From NCBI GenBank assembly GCA_964631175.1, contig CAZVWH010000048.1, positions 1 to 21,680 on the forward strand: DNA of 21,680 bases. The letters run 5' to 3'. The notes under the pieces are model-generated. The model saw nothing but the letters and a program-made list of their open reading frames with translations. It made no database searches and had not been told where the DNA came from. Source of the DNA: CAZVWH01 sp964631175. GTDB lineage: Bacteria; Planctomycetota; Phycisphaerae; Sedimentisphaerales; Anaerobacaceae. Positions 7,649 through 15,157 of this stretch are shown here, piece after piece (within the stretch, counting starts at the first letter, position 1; each line of letters begins with the position of its first letter). Both the position numbers and the translations under genes were made by a program.

Positions 7649-8353
7649 ATGATTCTGCAGTTAGTTAAAACACGGCGCAGACAAGTTCTGATAGATGTTA
7701 ATACACAGCGAGACTTCCTGTTAGCCGGTGGCAAAGCGTGTATAAGAAACCACAGAAGGGTCCTGGTGCATATCCGAAGAGTAATGGCGTGGGCGAGAAG
7801 TAGAAATATCCCCATAATCTCGACCTGTGACGTTCACCCTAATAATAACAACAACGAAGCACATAGTCACTGTGTTGACGGCACAGAGGGACAAAGAAAG
7901 ATCCATTACACACTGTTAAAAAATAGGACGACATTTGCAGCGGATGGTAATACTGATTTGCCAAGAGATATGCTGCGCCGGTACAAACAGATTATCTTAC
8001 AGAAGCGTTGCGTAGATCCGTTTGATGAACCTCGAATTGACAGACTGCTGAGCGAAGTGCGCGCCAGTGAGTTTGTCATTATAGGTGCATGTGCGGAGGA
8101 TGCCGTTAAGGCGACGGCGCTTGGTCTGCTTCAGCGAGGCAAGAAAGTGACCGTTGTGGTCGATGCGGTAGGCACGCATGATAAAAAAAATGCGCAGATG
8201 TCACTTCGTAAGATGGAGGCAAAAGGAGCGAAATTAATTGAGACAAAGACTCTTGCCGGCTCAACCCATCTACGGCTGGTAGGAGTATGTGATTGCGAGA
8301 GTTGCAGAGGACGATCGAGGAAAAACTCAATGAACGCGCCGGAAGAGAATTAG
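7649..8353 (+). CDS. Nicotinamidase/isochorismatase-family cysteine hydrolase
   Basis: A 234-residue member of the isochorismatase-like superfamily. The expected Asp-Lys-Cys triad is visible: Asp16 in VLIDVNTQRDF, Lys119 in ILQKR and Cys148 in VIIGACAEDAV. Nicotinamidase-type metal ligands also appear present: CDVHP (Asp61, His63) and HSHCVDGTEG (His72/His74), which resembles the HCVxGTxG motif of nicotinamidases. It may therefore be an NAD-salvage amidase, but the substrate cannot be fixed from sequence. After the core there is a short tail with CDCESC and basic residues, which is not typical. The ATG follows AGAAGGA, with a perfect 9-bp inverted repeat immediately upstream. No neighbouring NAD gene supports a pathway. 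Confidence 0.85.
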   Translation: MILQLVKTRRRQVLIDVNTQRDFLLAGGKACIRNHRRVLVHIRRVMAWARSRNIPIISTCDVHPNNNNNEAHSHCVDGTEGQRKIHYTLLKNRTTFAADGNTDLPRDMLRRYKQIILQKRCVDPFDEPRIDRLLSEVRASEFVIIGACAEDAVKATALGLLQRGKKVTVVVDAVGTHDKKNAQMSLRKMEAKGAKLIETKTLAGSTHLRLVGVCDCESCRGRSRKNSMNAPEEN

Positions 8354-8462
8354 CTCAACGCTGTGGTATGACCGATTTTACAACTTGTCTTTATTTGATC
8401 ACGCTTAGAATTTTTCCGTTTCTTACCAACATTTATATTTTTCCAACCTTAAAAATTTGTAA

Positions 8463-8570
8463 GCGTTTACTGAACGTGCTATTCGCAGTGGACAGGTTTT
8501 AATAGATCAGGCGGAGTTAAAAAATGCTGTCAGCCGTCTTTTGAAACCTAAATATGAGAACAAGAGTTAA
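8463..8570 (+). pseudogene. Possible gene remnant (C-terminal end of an unidentified protein)
   Basis: An open stretch of 35 codons with no start reads AFTERAIRSGQVLIDQAELK, then NAVSRLLKPKYENKS and a stop. It looks like real protein, amphipathic and helical, rather than random translation, but is preceded by a TAA at 8460-8462 and stop-rich sequence. I cannot name the family. It lies in the 262-base gap between the convergent hydrolase and hemC genes. Confidence 0.25.
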
Positions 8571-8615
8571 ATGTAACCTGTGGTAAACCGCTGACTAAAT
8601 ATTTCAGAAGCGAAC

Positions 8616-9542
8616 TTAAATCCTTTGGGATTCCAAGATTTTCCTGCCGCCAGCAGAGAAAAGTTCGTTAGCAATTTGTTCAGCCACGTCGTTGGCCTCT
8701 TTAGCTGTGCCGGTGGCCTCTCGCTTAATAAAATTTCTACCTTCCAAATCCGATATAAATGCGTAAATCTTTATTGTCTCACCCACGATCTCTGCGAAAG
8801 CTCCTACCGGTGCGTGACAGCCGCATTGCAGAGTAGTAAGAACATGCCTCTCGGCAAAAGCAGCCGTCTGAGCTACTTTATCATCTATCGTAGAGATAAG
8901 CTCGGTTGTCGTGATATCATCACTTCTTGTCTGAACAGCCAGCGCGCCCTGAGCCGGGGCTGGAATAAACTGCCTCGGATCGAAACAAAACGATATTTTA
9001 TTGGCTAAGCCGAGCCTTTCTACGCCGGCCCGAGCCAAAAGAATCGCATCGAACCCGCCTTCATCGAGCTTTCTTATTCGCGTCGTGACATTGCCGCGAA
9101 TCGGCGTCGGCTGAAGGTCGGCTCGTAAGCACCTTAATTGAGCAATCCGGCGTAAACTGGAAGTACCTATTTTCGCTGAAGGCCGAAGCTGCTCTATGGA
9201 AGCAACCAGCTCAGCAGCAATCAGACAATCCTCTGCAAACTGCCTGTCACAGACCGCTGCGATGGTAAGTCCCTCACGCTGGCGGGTCGGCAAATCCTTA
9301 AAGCTGTGAACCGCAAGGTCGGCCTGGCCGGAAAGCAAAGCGTCCTCCACCTGCGAGGTAAAAAAGCCGGTCTCCTTGATACCCCATAAAACTGTCCGCC
9401 TGTCCTGGTCACCTTTGGTAGTTACCTTTTTGATCTCGATTTGCAGATCCGGATAAATTTTCTTCAGCGCGCCGATTACAATCTCAGTTTGAGCAATAGC
9501 GAGCTTTCCACCACGGGTTGCGACAGTGAGAATCTTCCCCAT
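8616..9542 (-). CDS. hemC: Hydroxymethylbilane synthase (porphobilinogen deaminase)
   Basis: Cytosolic tetrapyrrole enzyme that polymerises four porphobilinogen units into hydroxymethylbilane on a covalently bound dipyrromethane cofactor. The 308-residue product shows the N-terminal VATRGGKLAIAQT (7-19), HSFKDLPT with the catalytic Asp (83), GTSSLRRIAQL (126-136), PIRGNVTTR (147-155) and the cofactor-attachment CGCHAPVGA, whose Cys242 matches the classical E. coli number. Its ATG overlaps the hemA stop by one base (TAATG), so the two are translationally coupled. hemD and hemB do not follow and must be elsewhere. Identification is secure. Confidence 0.96.
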   Translation of the reverse strand: MGKILTVATRGGKLAIAQTEIVIGALKKIYPDLQIEIKKVTTKGDQDRRTVLWGIKETGFFTSQVEDALLSGQADLAVHSFKDLPTRQREGLTIAAVCDRQFAEDCLIAAELVASIEQLRPSAKIGTSSLRRIAQLRCLRADLQPTPIRGNVTTRIRKLDEGGFDAILLARAGVERLGLANKISFCFDPRQFIPAPAQGALAVQTRSDDITTTELISTIDDKVAQTAAFAERHVLTTLQCGCHAPVGAFAEIVGETIKIYAFISDLEGRNFIKREATGTAKEANDVAEQIANELFSAGGRKILESQRI

Positions 9543-10837
9543 TAGTCGCCTTTATCCTGCGAAAGGAACATTTTATTTATCAGGTCAACAGCTTGCAGCT
9601 GCTCGGTGGTTAGTTCTTCATCTCCGCCGTTCCCGTCCTGAGCCGGGTCGAAGGATTTCATGAAACTGATTGGGTCATGCAATACCTTCTTGACCAGCGA
9701 TTCGGCAAAAGCCTTCAGCTTTTCGTTATTGTCCTCACCGAAATCCTTCGCATAACGCTGGGCTTCGCTATGAGCCAAATTAACACCTTTTTGCATAAGT
9801 TGTGTAATAGCCGGCACCACATTCAGTGAGTCGTACCACTTCATAAATTTATCGGTAAATTCCGCCACAATTGCCTGAGCCTTTGGAATTTCACTGCTGC
9901 GTTTTTCTATATTGCCGGTTATCTGCTCATTTAAATCGTCAATGTTGTACAGCGTAACACATTCAAGTCGGCCTACAGTCGGCTCTATGTCCCTCGGCAC
10001 AGCAATATCTATTATCAGAAGAGGTTTATCCCTGTGAGCTAATACTTTCTTAACTGCGTCGTATGTCACTACCGGCTCAACAGCAGCGGTCGAGCTAATC
10101 AACAAATCAGCTTCATCTAACCTTTGGATTATTTCATCCAGTCCGATTACTTGACTGTTTTTGAGGCGTTTTTGCATAGCTTTTGCTTTTTGCTTATCAC
10201 GGTTTGCTATGACCAAGTCCGCCGGTTTTGATTTGAGCAGGTATCTCGCCACCAACTCGGCGTTTTCACCGGCGCCTATTACCATTGCAATGCTGGCCGA
10301 TGTATCGATTTTTCGCTTAGCTAATTCCACCGCGGCCAAGCCTATCGAAACGGCTCCGCAGTTAATGTGAGTGTCAGTGCGAACCGCCTTTCCCACTCGA
10401 AAGGCGTGGTGAAAAAGCCGGTGAAATATCAATTTGCTCGTTTTGCAATCGGTCGATTCTTTATAAGCGGATTTTACCTGAGCCAAAATCTGATTCTCGC
10501 CAATCATCTGCGAGTCAAGACCGGCAGCCACCTTAAAAAGATGTCGGACCATGTCCCTGCCTGTGCTTTGAGCAAGATATTTTCTCCATACATCGACGGC
10601 TTCGGGTTGAACATGACCAATAAGCTGCGTTAAGAATCGGCTGTAATCAAAATCTTTTTTTGCGTAAAGATAAAACTCAAGCCGATTGCAGGTCTGAAGA
10701 ATCACAGCTTCGCTAACAGCCTGCTCAGCGTGCATTTGTTTGAGCATGAAACGCTTCTGCTCAGAAGTAAAGGCAACCTTCTCACGCACCTCAACAGGGC
10801 AATTATGATAAGTTATATTGTTTAGTATAAGTTTCAT
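9542..10837 (-). CDS. hemA: Glutamyl-tRNA reductase
   Basis: NADPH-dependent enzyme that reduces glutamyl-tRNA to glutamate-1-semialdehyde, the first committed step of C5-pathway heme synthesis. From ATG 10837 the protein has 431 residues and begins MKLILNNITYHNCPVEVREK, as the family does, and the catalytic Cys is residue 50 in LQTCNRLEFY, matching classical numbering. The frame stays open upstream to a TTG at 10945, but those 36 codons are not family-like and contain a predicted promoter (10874-10902), so I reject the longer start. The NADPH-binding GAGENAELVARYL and the C-terminal dimerisation helix are present. SFDPAQD near the C-terminus is encoded by a repeat shared with trmB. It forms an operon with hemC (one-base overlap). 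Confidence 0.95.
   Translation of the reverse strand: MKLILNNITYHNCPVEVREKVAFTSEQKRFMLKQMHAEQAVSEAVILQTCNRLEFYLYAKKDFDYSRFLTQLIGHVQPEAVDVWRKYLAQSTGRDMVRHLFKVAAGLDSQMIGENQILAQVKSAYKESTDCKTSKLIFHRLFHHAFRVGKAVRTDTHINCGAVSIGLAAVELAKRKIDTSASIAMVIGAGENAELVARYLLKSKPADLVIANRDKQKAKAMQKRLKNSQVIGLDEIIQRLDEADLLISSTAAVEPVVTYDAVKKVLAHRDKPLLIIDIAVPRDIEPTVGRLECVTLYNIDDLNEQITGNIEKRSSEIPKAQAIVAEFTDKFMKWYDSLNVVPAITQLMQKGVNLAHSEAQRYAKDFGEDNNEKLKAFAESLVKKVLHDPISFMKSFDPAQDGNGGDEELTTEQLQAVDLINKMFLSQDKGD
9635..9655 (-). repeat. In-frame 21-bp repeat in hemA (copy 2)
   Basis: The coding strand reads TCCTTCG, five variable bases, GCTCAGGAC and encodes SFDPAQD in the C-terminal linker before the final helix. It is related to 6903-6923 in trmB. 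Confidence 0.65.
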
Positions 10838-10873
10838 CGGCGCTGCTTTTATCTTTATCGCTCCATGTTCTAT

Positions 10874-10902
10874 AGTGTAATCAAGGTGATTGCAGCTATC
10901 AA
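10874..10902 (-). promoter_or_regulatory. Predicted promoter for hemA-hemC
   Basis: On the minus strand, -35 TTGATA (10902-10897) and -10 TACACT (10879-10874) are 17 bases apart, about 37 bases upstream of the ATG at 10837. It supports the shorter hemA start. Confidence 0.45.
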
Positions 10903-11002
10903 GGCCAAACTGCTTACAATTGATGCTTAACGAATATTCTTGCAAAGGGATTATTTTCTGCCATAATCTCTGGTAAGAATCTACTTTGTGAGAAAAACCA
11001 GC

Positions 11003-11096
11003 GTCATTTCGACCGAAGCGTCCCTAAGGGACGCGAAGCAGAGAAATCTATTCAAGAACGGATTTCTCGTCTCGCCTCCGGCTCGCTCGAAATGAC
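11003..11096. repeat. Palindromic intergenic element, GTCATTTCGA type
   Basis: The element begins GTCATTTCGA and ends TCGAAATGAC. Inside are a GCGTCCC/GGGACGC hairpin (11018-11034) and a GAGAAATC/GATTTCTC pair (11041-11048, 11061-11068). It occupies most of the divergent gap between hemA and ccsB (10838-11172), which otherwise holds only the predicted hemA promoter. It is a MITE- or REP-like element. Confidence 0.75.
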
Positions 11097-11172
11097 ATTC
11101 TGAGCTCTTTTTACAAATCATTAAGAATGCTGACTGACGGTTGGTCCTCCGATAGTCGTAAAAGGGACGCCG

Positions 11173-12189
11173 ATGAACAAGTTTAAACAGGCTGTGTTAT
11201 GGATTGGCCTGACGCTGATAGTCTCATTGATTTTCCTGTCTATCTATGGGGCATTTATCGGTGCCCAGCGAGCAAAGGATTTCTTTAACTCCTTGCCGCT
11301 GGCTATTTATTGGATAGGTTTAACACTTCTTCTGATGGTCGGCATTTTTGTATTTCGCCGACTAATTCATGTCCCTGGGCTTTTGTTCATTCACGCCGGC
11401 TGCGTTCTTATTCTGGCAGGGTCTTTATGGGGCTCACAAGCTGGTCTTAAGCTGCAAAAAAAACTCATCGAAATCGACAAAATACCGGCTGGCCAAATGG
11501 CAATCTTTGAAGGAGCCAGCGAAAACAGAGTCGTACTGGAAAACAGCGACCAGGTTAAGGAATTGCCTTTCCATGTGAGGCTGAAGGACTTCCGCTTAGA
11601 TTACTACCAGCCAGAGTTTCTGCAAGTCCAAACCGAACAAGGCAAAATCTGGAAATTCCCTGTACAAATCAATACCGAATTTTCTTTGGGTGACAAGCTC
11701 GGCACGTTGAAAGTTATAAGGAAGTTCGAGAACCTCAGGCTTAAAACCGAACAAGGCAAATATGTCCCTTATGACGATCCACAGCCCGGTTATAATGCGG
11801 CCCTTGAGGTCGAGATTAAATCGCCGGACGGCCAAGTCACCACCAGATATGCCTTTGAGCGTTTCCCCGGCCACATCCACCCGGATGATAAATTCTTACT
11901 AAGCTACCAAAGAGTTATCAGAGAATACATAAGTGAGCTACAGATAATCCGAGATAACCAGGTCACTGCCGAAAAAAAAATCGAGGTAAACCATCCTCTT
12001 CACTTCGGCGGCTACCATTTTTATCAGCATTCGTATGACGACAGGGCAGGCCAATATACTATTCTTATGGTCGTTTCCGATACGGGCGTAACCCTCGTCT
12101 ATGCCGGATACCTGATGCTCTGTATCGGCGTTTTCTGGCATTTCTGGCTGAAACATATATTCGCAGCAATAACAAGAAAAAGTAAATAG
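11173..12189 (+). CDS. ccsB: ResB-like cytochrome c biogenesis protein (system II, CcsB)
   Basis: Membrane subunit of the system II heme-export and ligation complex that attaches heme to CxxCH motifs outside the cytoplasmic membrane. The 338-residue protein has N-terminal membrane segments (about 9-30, 43-62 and 69-88), a large extracytoplasmic beta-rich domain and a C-terminal membrane segment (306-327). The diagnostic NHPLHFGGYHFYQ (273-285) matches the N-x-P-L-x-x-x-G-Y-x-F-Y-Q signature of ResB. It is shorter than many ResB proteins. The ATG follows AAGGGA. The stop abuts the ccsA ATG with no intervening base, so the two are one operon. It is divergent from hemA, which fits linked heme supply and cytochrome assembly. 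Confidence 0.9.
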   Translation: MNKFKQAVLWIGLTLIVSLIFLSIYGAFIGAQRAKDFFNSLPLAIYWIGLTLLLMVGIFVFRRLIHVPGLLFIHAGCVLILAGSLWGSQAGLKLQKKLIEIDKIPAGQMAIFEGASENRVVLENSDQVKELPFHVRLKDFRLDYYQPEFLQVQTEQGKIWKFPVQINTEFSLGDKLGTLKVIRKFENLRLKTEQGKYVPYDDPQPGYNAALEVEIKSPDGQVTTRYAFERFPGHIHPDDKFLLSYQRVIREYISELQIIRDNQVTAEKKIEVNHPLHFGGYHFYQHSYDDRAGQYTILMVVSDTGVTLVYAGYLMLCIGVFWHFWLKHIFAAITRKSK

Positions 12190-13059
12190 ATGGAGATTAA
12201 ATACACAATTCAGGGCTTATTGATTTATATTGCCATTGCAGCATACCTGCTGGCGTTTGTAACTAGCATGCTCGCGTTCATAATTAGGTTGTTCGCAACG
12301 AGCTTGCTGTTTCGAAGAATTGGACGCATTTTGTACCTGTTCAGGCGGGTCTTGTACTTGTTTGGGCGGGTCTTGTACATGTTCGGCTTTGCGTTCGCCG
12401 TTTTTGCTTATGGCTATCGCTGGTATGATGTTCGCCATGTCCCTTTGCAGAACCTGTTTGAGGTATTTTTGTGCTTGGGTATGATTTGTTATCCGGTTTC
12501 GTGGTTCTGCCGGCGTGTTCTCCACGTAGGAGGCCGATGCAGTGACATGCTTATCGGCGCCATCGTGCTTTTTCCAGCCGGCTTTATCTTTAATGCTCAG
12601 CCGCAACGGCTGCCGCCGGCCCTTCAAAGCTGGCTCTTTGTGCCGCATGTGGCTGTATATGCGCTATCATACATTTTTATGGTAAAAGCCGCTGTCCAAG
12701 CGGCTTTAGAGCTCGCCGGTAGAACACCCAGCCACGATGAAAAGCTGCTGCTGCCGGAGCAGGCAACCTACCGGATGATTTGTGTTGGTTTTCCGTTGCT
12801 GACGCTCGGCCTTATCCTCGGCAGTTGGTGGGGAAAACTCGCATGGGGTGACTTATGGGGATGGGACCCCAAAGAGCTGTGGTCACTCGCTTCCTGGCTG
12901 GTTTATGTCGGATATTTTCACTTCCGTTATATGTTTGGCAAAAAGCACCTGCGCATAAACAGCATTTGGGCTATTGTGGGTGTGTTAGTCATTGTGATAA
13001 CTCTACTCTGGGTGAACCTCTCGCGCTTATTCGCCGGCCTGCACAGCTATGCGACATGA
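12190..13059 (+). CDS. ccsA: CcsA/ResC-type cytochrome c assembly protein (WWD domain)
   Basis: Polytopic heme-handling partner of ResB/CcsB in system II. The 289-residue protein has many membrane segments, the tryptophan-rich WWD motif WGDLWGWDPKELW (219-231), the early VPLQNLFEVFL (84-94), a conserved His in VPHVAVY (153) and the C-terminal GLHSY (283-287). Residues 48-68 are an unusual sevenfold-residue repeat, LYLFRRV, LYLFGRV, LYMFGFA, encoded by 21-bp tandem units; they add Arg-rich sequence in or near the first cytoplasmic loop. It starts immediately after the ccsB stop and is followed by a double-hairpin element. The N-terminal repeat is the only oddity; the catalytic core looks intact. 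Confidence 0.93.
   Translation: MEIKYTIQGLLIYIAIAAYLLAFVTSMLAFIIRLFATSLLFRRIGRILYLFRRVLYLFGRVLYMFGFAFAVFAYGYRWYDVRHVPLQNLFEVFLCLGMICYPVSWFCRRVLHVGGRCSDMLIGAIVLFPAGFIFNAQPQRLPPALQSWLFVPHVAVYALSYIFMVKAAVQAALELAGRTPSHDEKLLLPEQATYRMICVGFPLLTLGLILGSWWGKLAWGDLWGWDPKELWSLASWLVYVGYFHFRYMFGKKHLRINSIWAIVGVLVIVITLLWVNLSRLFAGLHSYAT
12331..12393 (+). repeat. Three tandem 21-bp units within ccsA
   Basis: Units at 12331-12351, 12352-12372 and 12373-12393 each begin TTGTAC. The first two agree at 18 of 21 positions and the third has diverged in its second half. They encode LYLFRRV, LYLFGRV and LYMFGFA. Confidence 0.8.
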
Positions 13060-13069
13060 AACCAAATCC

Positions 13070-13146
13070 CCCCGAATAAATCGCGGGGCTGAATATCTTG
13101 CGTCGCAGTGCCACCCACAAAATAACCCCCAGGATAAACCTGGGGG
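13070..13146. repeat. Double-hairpin element, copy A (probable bidirectional terminator)
   Basis: Hairpin 1 is CCCCG with CGGGG (13070-13088). Hairpin 2 is CCCCCAGG-ATAAA-CCTGGGGG (13126-13146), a perfect 8-bp stem followed by CTAA. It fills the 96-base gap between the convergent ccsA and diheme cytochrome genes, so transcription termination from both sides is a reasonable role. Related copies lie at 17593-17658 and 19899-19956. Confidence 0.7.
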
Positions 13147-13155
13147 CTAAGCGAC

Positions 13156-14559
13156 TTATAGTTGCCGCATGAACTCAACCAAGTCCTTTTTCTCCTGTTC
13201 ATTTAGCCTGGTTCCAATCACCAAATTGAAGAACTCAACGGTATCTTCCAAAGTAAGCAGCCGTCCGTCATGTAGATATGGGGGCGATTCCTTTATCCCT
13301 CTAAGTGGAAAATTTTTGATCGGCCCATCCGCAGAGGCGTATCTTCCGTTTATCATCCGGGGTTTGTAAAACCGCTCGGCCTTTAGATTGTGCATCAGAT
13401 TATCGGTATAGTATGGTGGTACGTGGCAGACACTGCATTTGCCTTTGCCAAAGAATACTTCTTGCCCGCGTAGCTCCGCCTTGGTGGCTTTTTGCGGGTC
13501 GAGCTTGCCGAATACATCTAATTTCGGAGCCGGCGGGAAATCCAGGATTGCCTGAAATTCAGCCATAAAGTGGACTTGGCTTGCCCGATCGAGGATGTTT
13601 ACGCCTTTTTTGGTAGCGATAACCGGGTCTCCGTCAAAATAAGCTGCTCGCTGTTCAAACTCGGTAAAGTCTTCCACACTTTTAAGGGCTCGTTGTGAGC
13701 CGAACAATCGCTGGATGTTTACGCCCCGCAACGGCGGAGTGTCGAGTCGGTGGCGGAATTCCTGCGGCCTAATGTCACCGACCAAATGTGTCGGAGCCGC
13801 TGTATGGCCGTTGGAGTGACAGTCGAAGCAGGTTACCCCTCTGCTGGGCTTTTCGCTGCGGCGGTCCTCGGTTTGATTGAACTGCTGCTGTGGAAATGGC
13901 GTGACTAACAGACGCAGACCTTCAAGCTGTTTTGGATTAAGTATGCCGTTGAAAAGCTCGTAGTAATTATTTATAGTCACTACTTGTCCCTGCGAGACGT
14001 CGCCGAGGTCCGGACGCGTAGTCAGATAAATAGCTGCCGGAAACTCCGGAAGAAAATGGTCAGGCAGGTCAAAATCAAGGTCGAAGCGAGTCAAGTCCCG
14101 TCCCTCTTGCTTGTTTATTTCATCTATCAGAAATTGCGGAAAAACCATACCACCTTCACGGTGATTCGGATGAGGTAACGGCAAAAAACCTTTTGGAAAA
14201 AGGTCTTTTTCGCGAATCATCTCCAGCGTAATTTCACAAAGCTGCTGCCAGGTTATCCCATCGGGCAGTTTCACACGAACCCCTTGCTGAATGGGTTTTC
14301 CACGAGACATGGTGACACCTTCAGCCGGCCTGTTGGATAAGTCATACCTTTCGTGGAGCAGGTCCATCTGGCGTTTCATAATTTCGGGCTTGGCAGCCTT
14401 CATCTTGGCCATGACGGATTCAAAATCTTCGGTGATCACTACAGGAGAATAGCTGGAAGATCTTGGGCTGATGCCTTTTGCATAACTAAAAGCGAGAGCA
14501 ACAACTACGACGCATGAAAAGACAGCCGATATGGATATACGTTTTCTTGCGGATTTCAT
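13156..14559 (-). CDS. Exported diheme c-type cytochrome, cytochrome c peroxidase-like
   Basis: A 467-residue protein with a signal-peptide-like N-terminus (basic residues, then a hydrophobic run about 9-27), so probably periplasmic. Two heme c motifs are present: CFDCH (244-248) and CSVCH (375-379). The C-terminal part, with FPLRGIKESPPYLHDGRLLT followed by LEDTVEFFN, is typical of the C-terminal domain of bacterial di-heme cytochrome c peroxidases and MauG relatives. The roughly 240-residue N-terminal region is longer than in classical peroxidases and is not one I recognise. The role is probably peroxide reduction or electron transfer, inferred from the family. It needs the adjacent CcsB-CcsA for heme attachment and converges on that operon. 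The ATG follows AAAGGA. A TTGACA at 14647-14642 could be its -35 box, but no good -10 follows. Confidence 0.85.
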   Translation of the reverse strand: MKSARKRISISAVFSCVVVVALAFSYAKGISPRSSSYSPVVITEDFESVMAKMKAAKPEIMKRQMDLLHERYDLSNRPAEGVTMSRGKPIQQGVRVKLPDGITWQQLCEITLEMIREKDLFPKGFLPLPHPNHREGGMVFPQFLIDEINKQEGRDLTRFDLDFDLPDHFLPEFPAAIYLTTRPDLGDVSQGQVVTINNYYELFNGILNPKQLEGLRLLVTPFPQQQFNQTEDRRSEKPSRGVTCFDCHSNGHTAAPTHLVGDIRPQEFRHRLDTPPLRGVNIQRLFGSQRALKSVEDFTEFEQRAAYFDGDPVIATKKGVNILDRASQVHFMAEFQAILDFPPAPKLDVFGKLDPQKATKAELRGQEVFFGKGKCSVCHVPPYYTDNLMHNLKAERFYKPRMINGRYASADGPIKNFPLRGIKESPPYLHDGRLLTLEDTVEFFNLVIGTRLNEQEKKDLVEFMRQL

Positions 14560-14732
14560 TTTTGATTCCTTTCAATGATGTATGTTCCCTCTAAATCTCT
14601 GAACTTGAAAACAACAATAAATTTGCCTTATGCAAGAGGTTTGTCAAGCACATTTTAAGGAAAATAGTTTTAATTCCAAACCAAGCGCTGTAAGTATTAG
14701 TAATAGGAAGATTTAAGATTGAGATTTTTCGA

Positions 14733-14764
14733 CCTCCGTTTTGCAATTCTTCTCAAAACGGAGG
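14733..14764. terminator. Stem-loop downstream of the 65-aa gene
   Basis: CCTCCGTTTTG (14733-14743) pairs perfectly with CAAAACGGAGG (14754-14764) around a 10-base loop. It lies just past the stop of the minus-strand gene at 14778-14975. No clean T-run follows on either strand, so it may stabilise or end the transcript rather than act as a textbook terminator. Confidence 0.5.
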
Positions 14765-14777
14765 CTTTGATGTTAGA

Positions 14778-14975
14778 TTAATGGTGTGCTTTGGCGTTTA
14801 TTAATGCCGCCAGAAGGACATGTCTTAATCTGTCAACACTGAGGCTGTTGAGATAATCCTCGGTGAAGTCCAGCTTAAAACGACCTCTGAAATTTTTGAT
14901 TCGTCTTTTAAGCTCATTTCTGCCTAATGCGGTGATTGAAGTTGATGTTTGTTCAAAATATTCTACCGAAGCCAT
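14778..14975 (-). CDS. Conserved-looking small basic protein, function unknown
   Basis: A 65-residue protein starting MASVEYFEQ at ATG 14975, chosen because AAAGGTGG lies five bases upstream; the in-frame GTG at 14984 would leave no room for that site. The sequence ALGRNELKRRIKNFRGRFKL, then DFTEDYLNSLSVDRLRHVLLAAL, looks like a genuine helical, basic domain rather than chance translation. I cannot place it in a named family and have only a faint impression of relatives in planctomycetes. It is monocistronic, divergent from queA, and has a strong stem-loop after its stop. An RNA- or DNA-binding role is possible from the charge, but this is a guess. Confidence 0.6.
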   Translation of the reverse strand: MASVEYFEQTSTSITALGRNELKRRIKNFRGRFKLDFTEDYLNSLSVDRLRHVLLAALINAKAHH

Positions 14976-15157
14976 CGTTCCCACCTTTACAGACTTGTCG
15001 TTTCAAGTTAGCTTCGCTTTCAGCACGCAATTAGTATCGGCTTTGGCGCAAATGCACTTTTGTAAGAAATTCTGTATTGCAACAAACGTGCTAAGATTGG
15101 CTAATTATGAGCTAAATTTTTTTTGTCATTTTGCCGCTGGTCTGATAATGTTTGGTT

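Noticed and set aside
8293..8502. 69-codon plus-strand frame overlapping the end of the hydrolase gene
   Set aside because: Starts inside the secure hydrolase gene, then runs through AT-rich DNA with no recognisable pattern.
8625..9008. 127-codon plus-strand frame opposite hemC
   Set aside because: Antisense shadow of a secure gene, with no independent start signal or family motif.
10838..10945. 36-codon N-terminal extension of hemA from a TTG
   Set aside because: Not family-like, no ribosome binding site, and it contains a predicted promoter. Starting at ATG 10837 puts the catalytic Cys at position 50, as expected.
12217..12648. 143-codon minus-strand frame opposite ccsA
   Set aside because: Shadow frame; its QVQDPPEQVQ-like repeats merely mirror the 21-bp tandem units in ccsA.
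14695..14705. TATTAGTAATA palindrome upstream of the diheme cytochrome, as a second PerR/Fur box
   Set aside because: Only a 5-1-5 match, AT-rich enough to arise by chance, and 136 bases from the start codon without a clear promoter.
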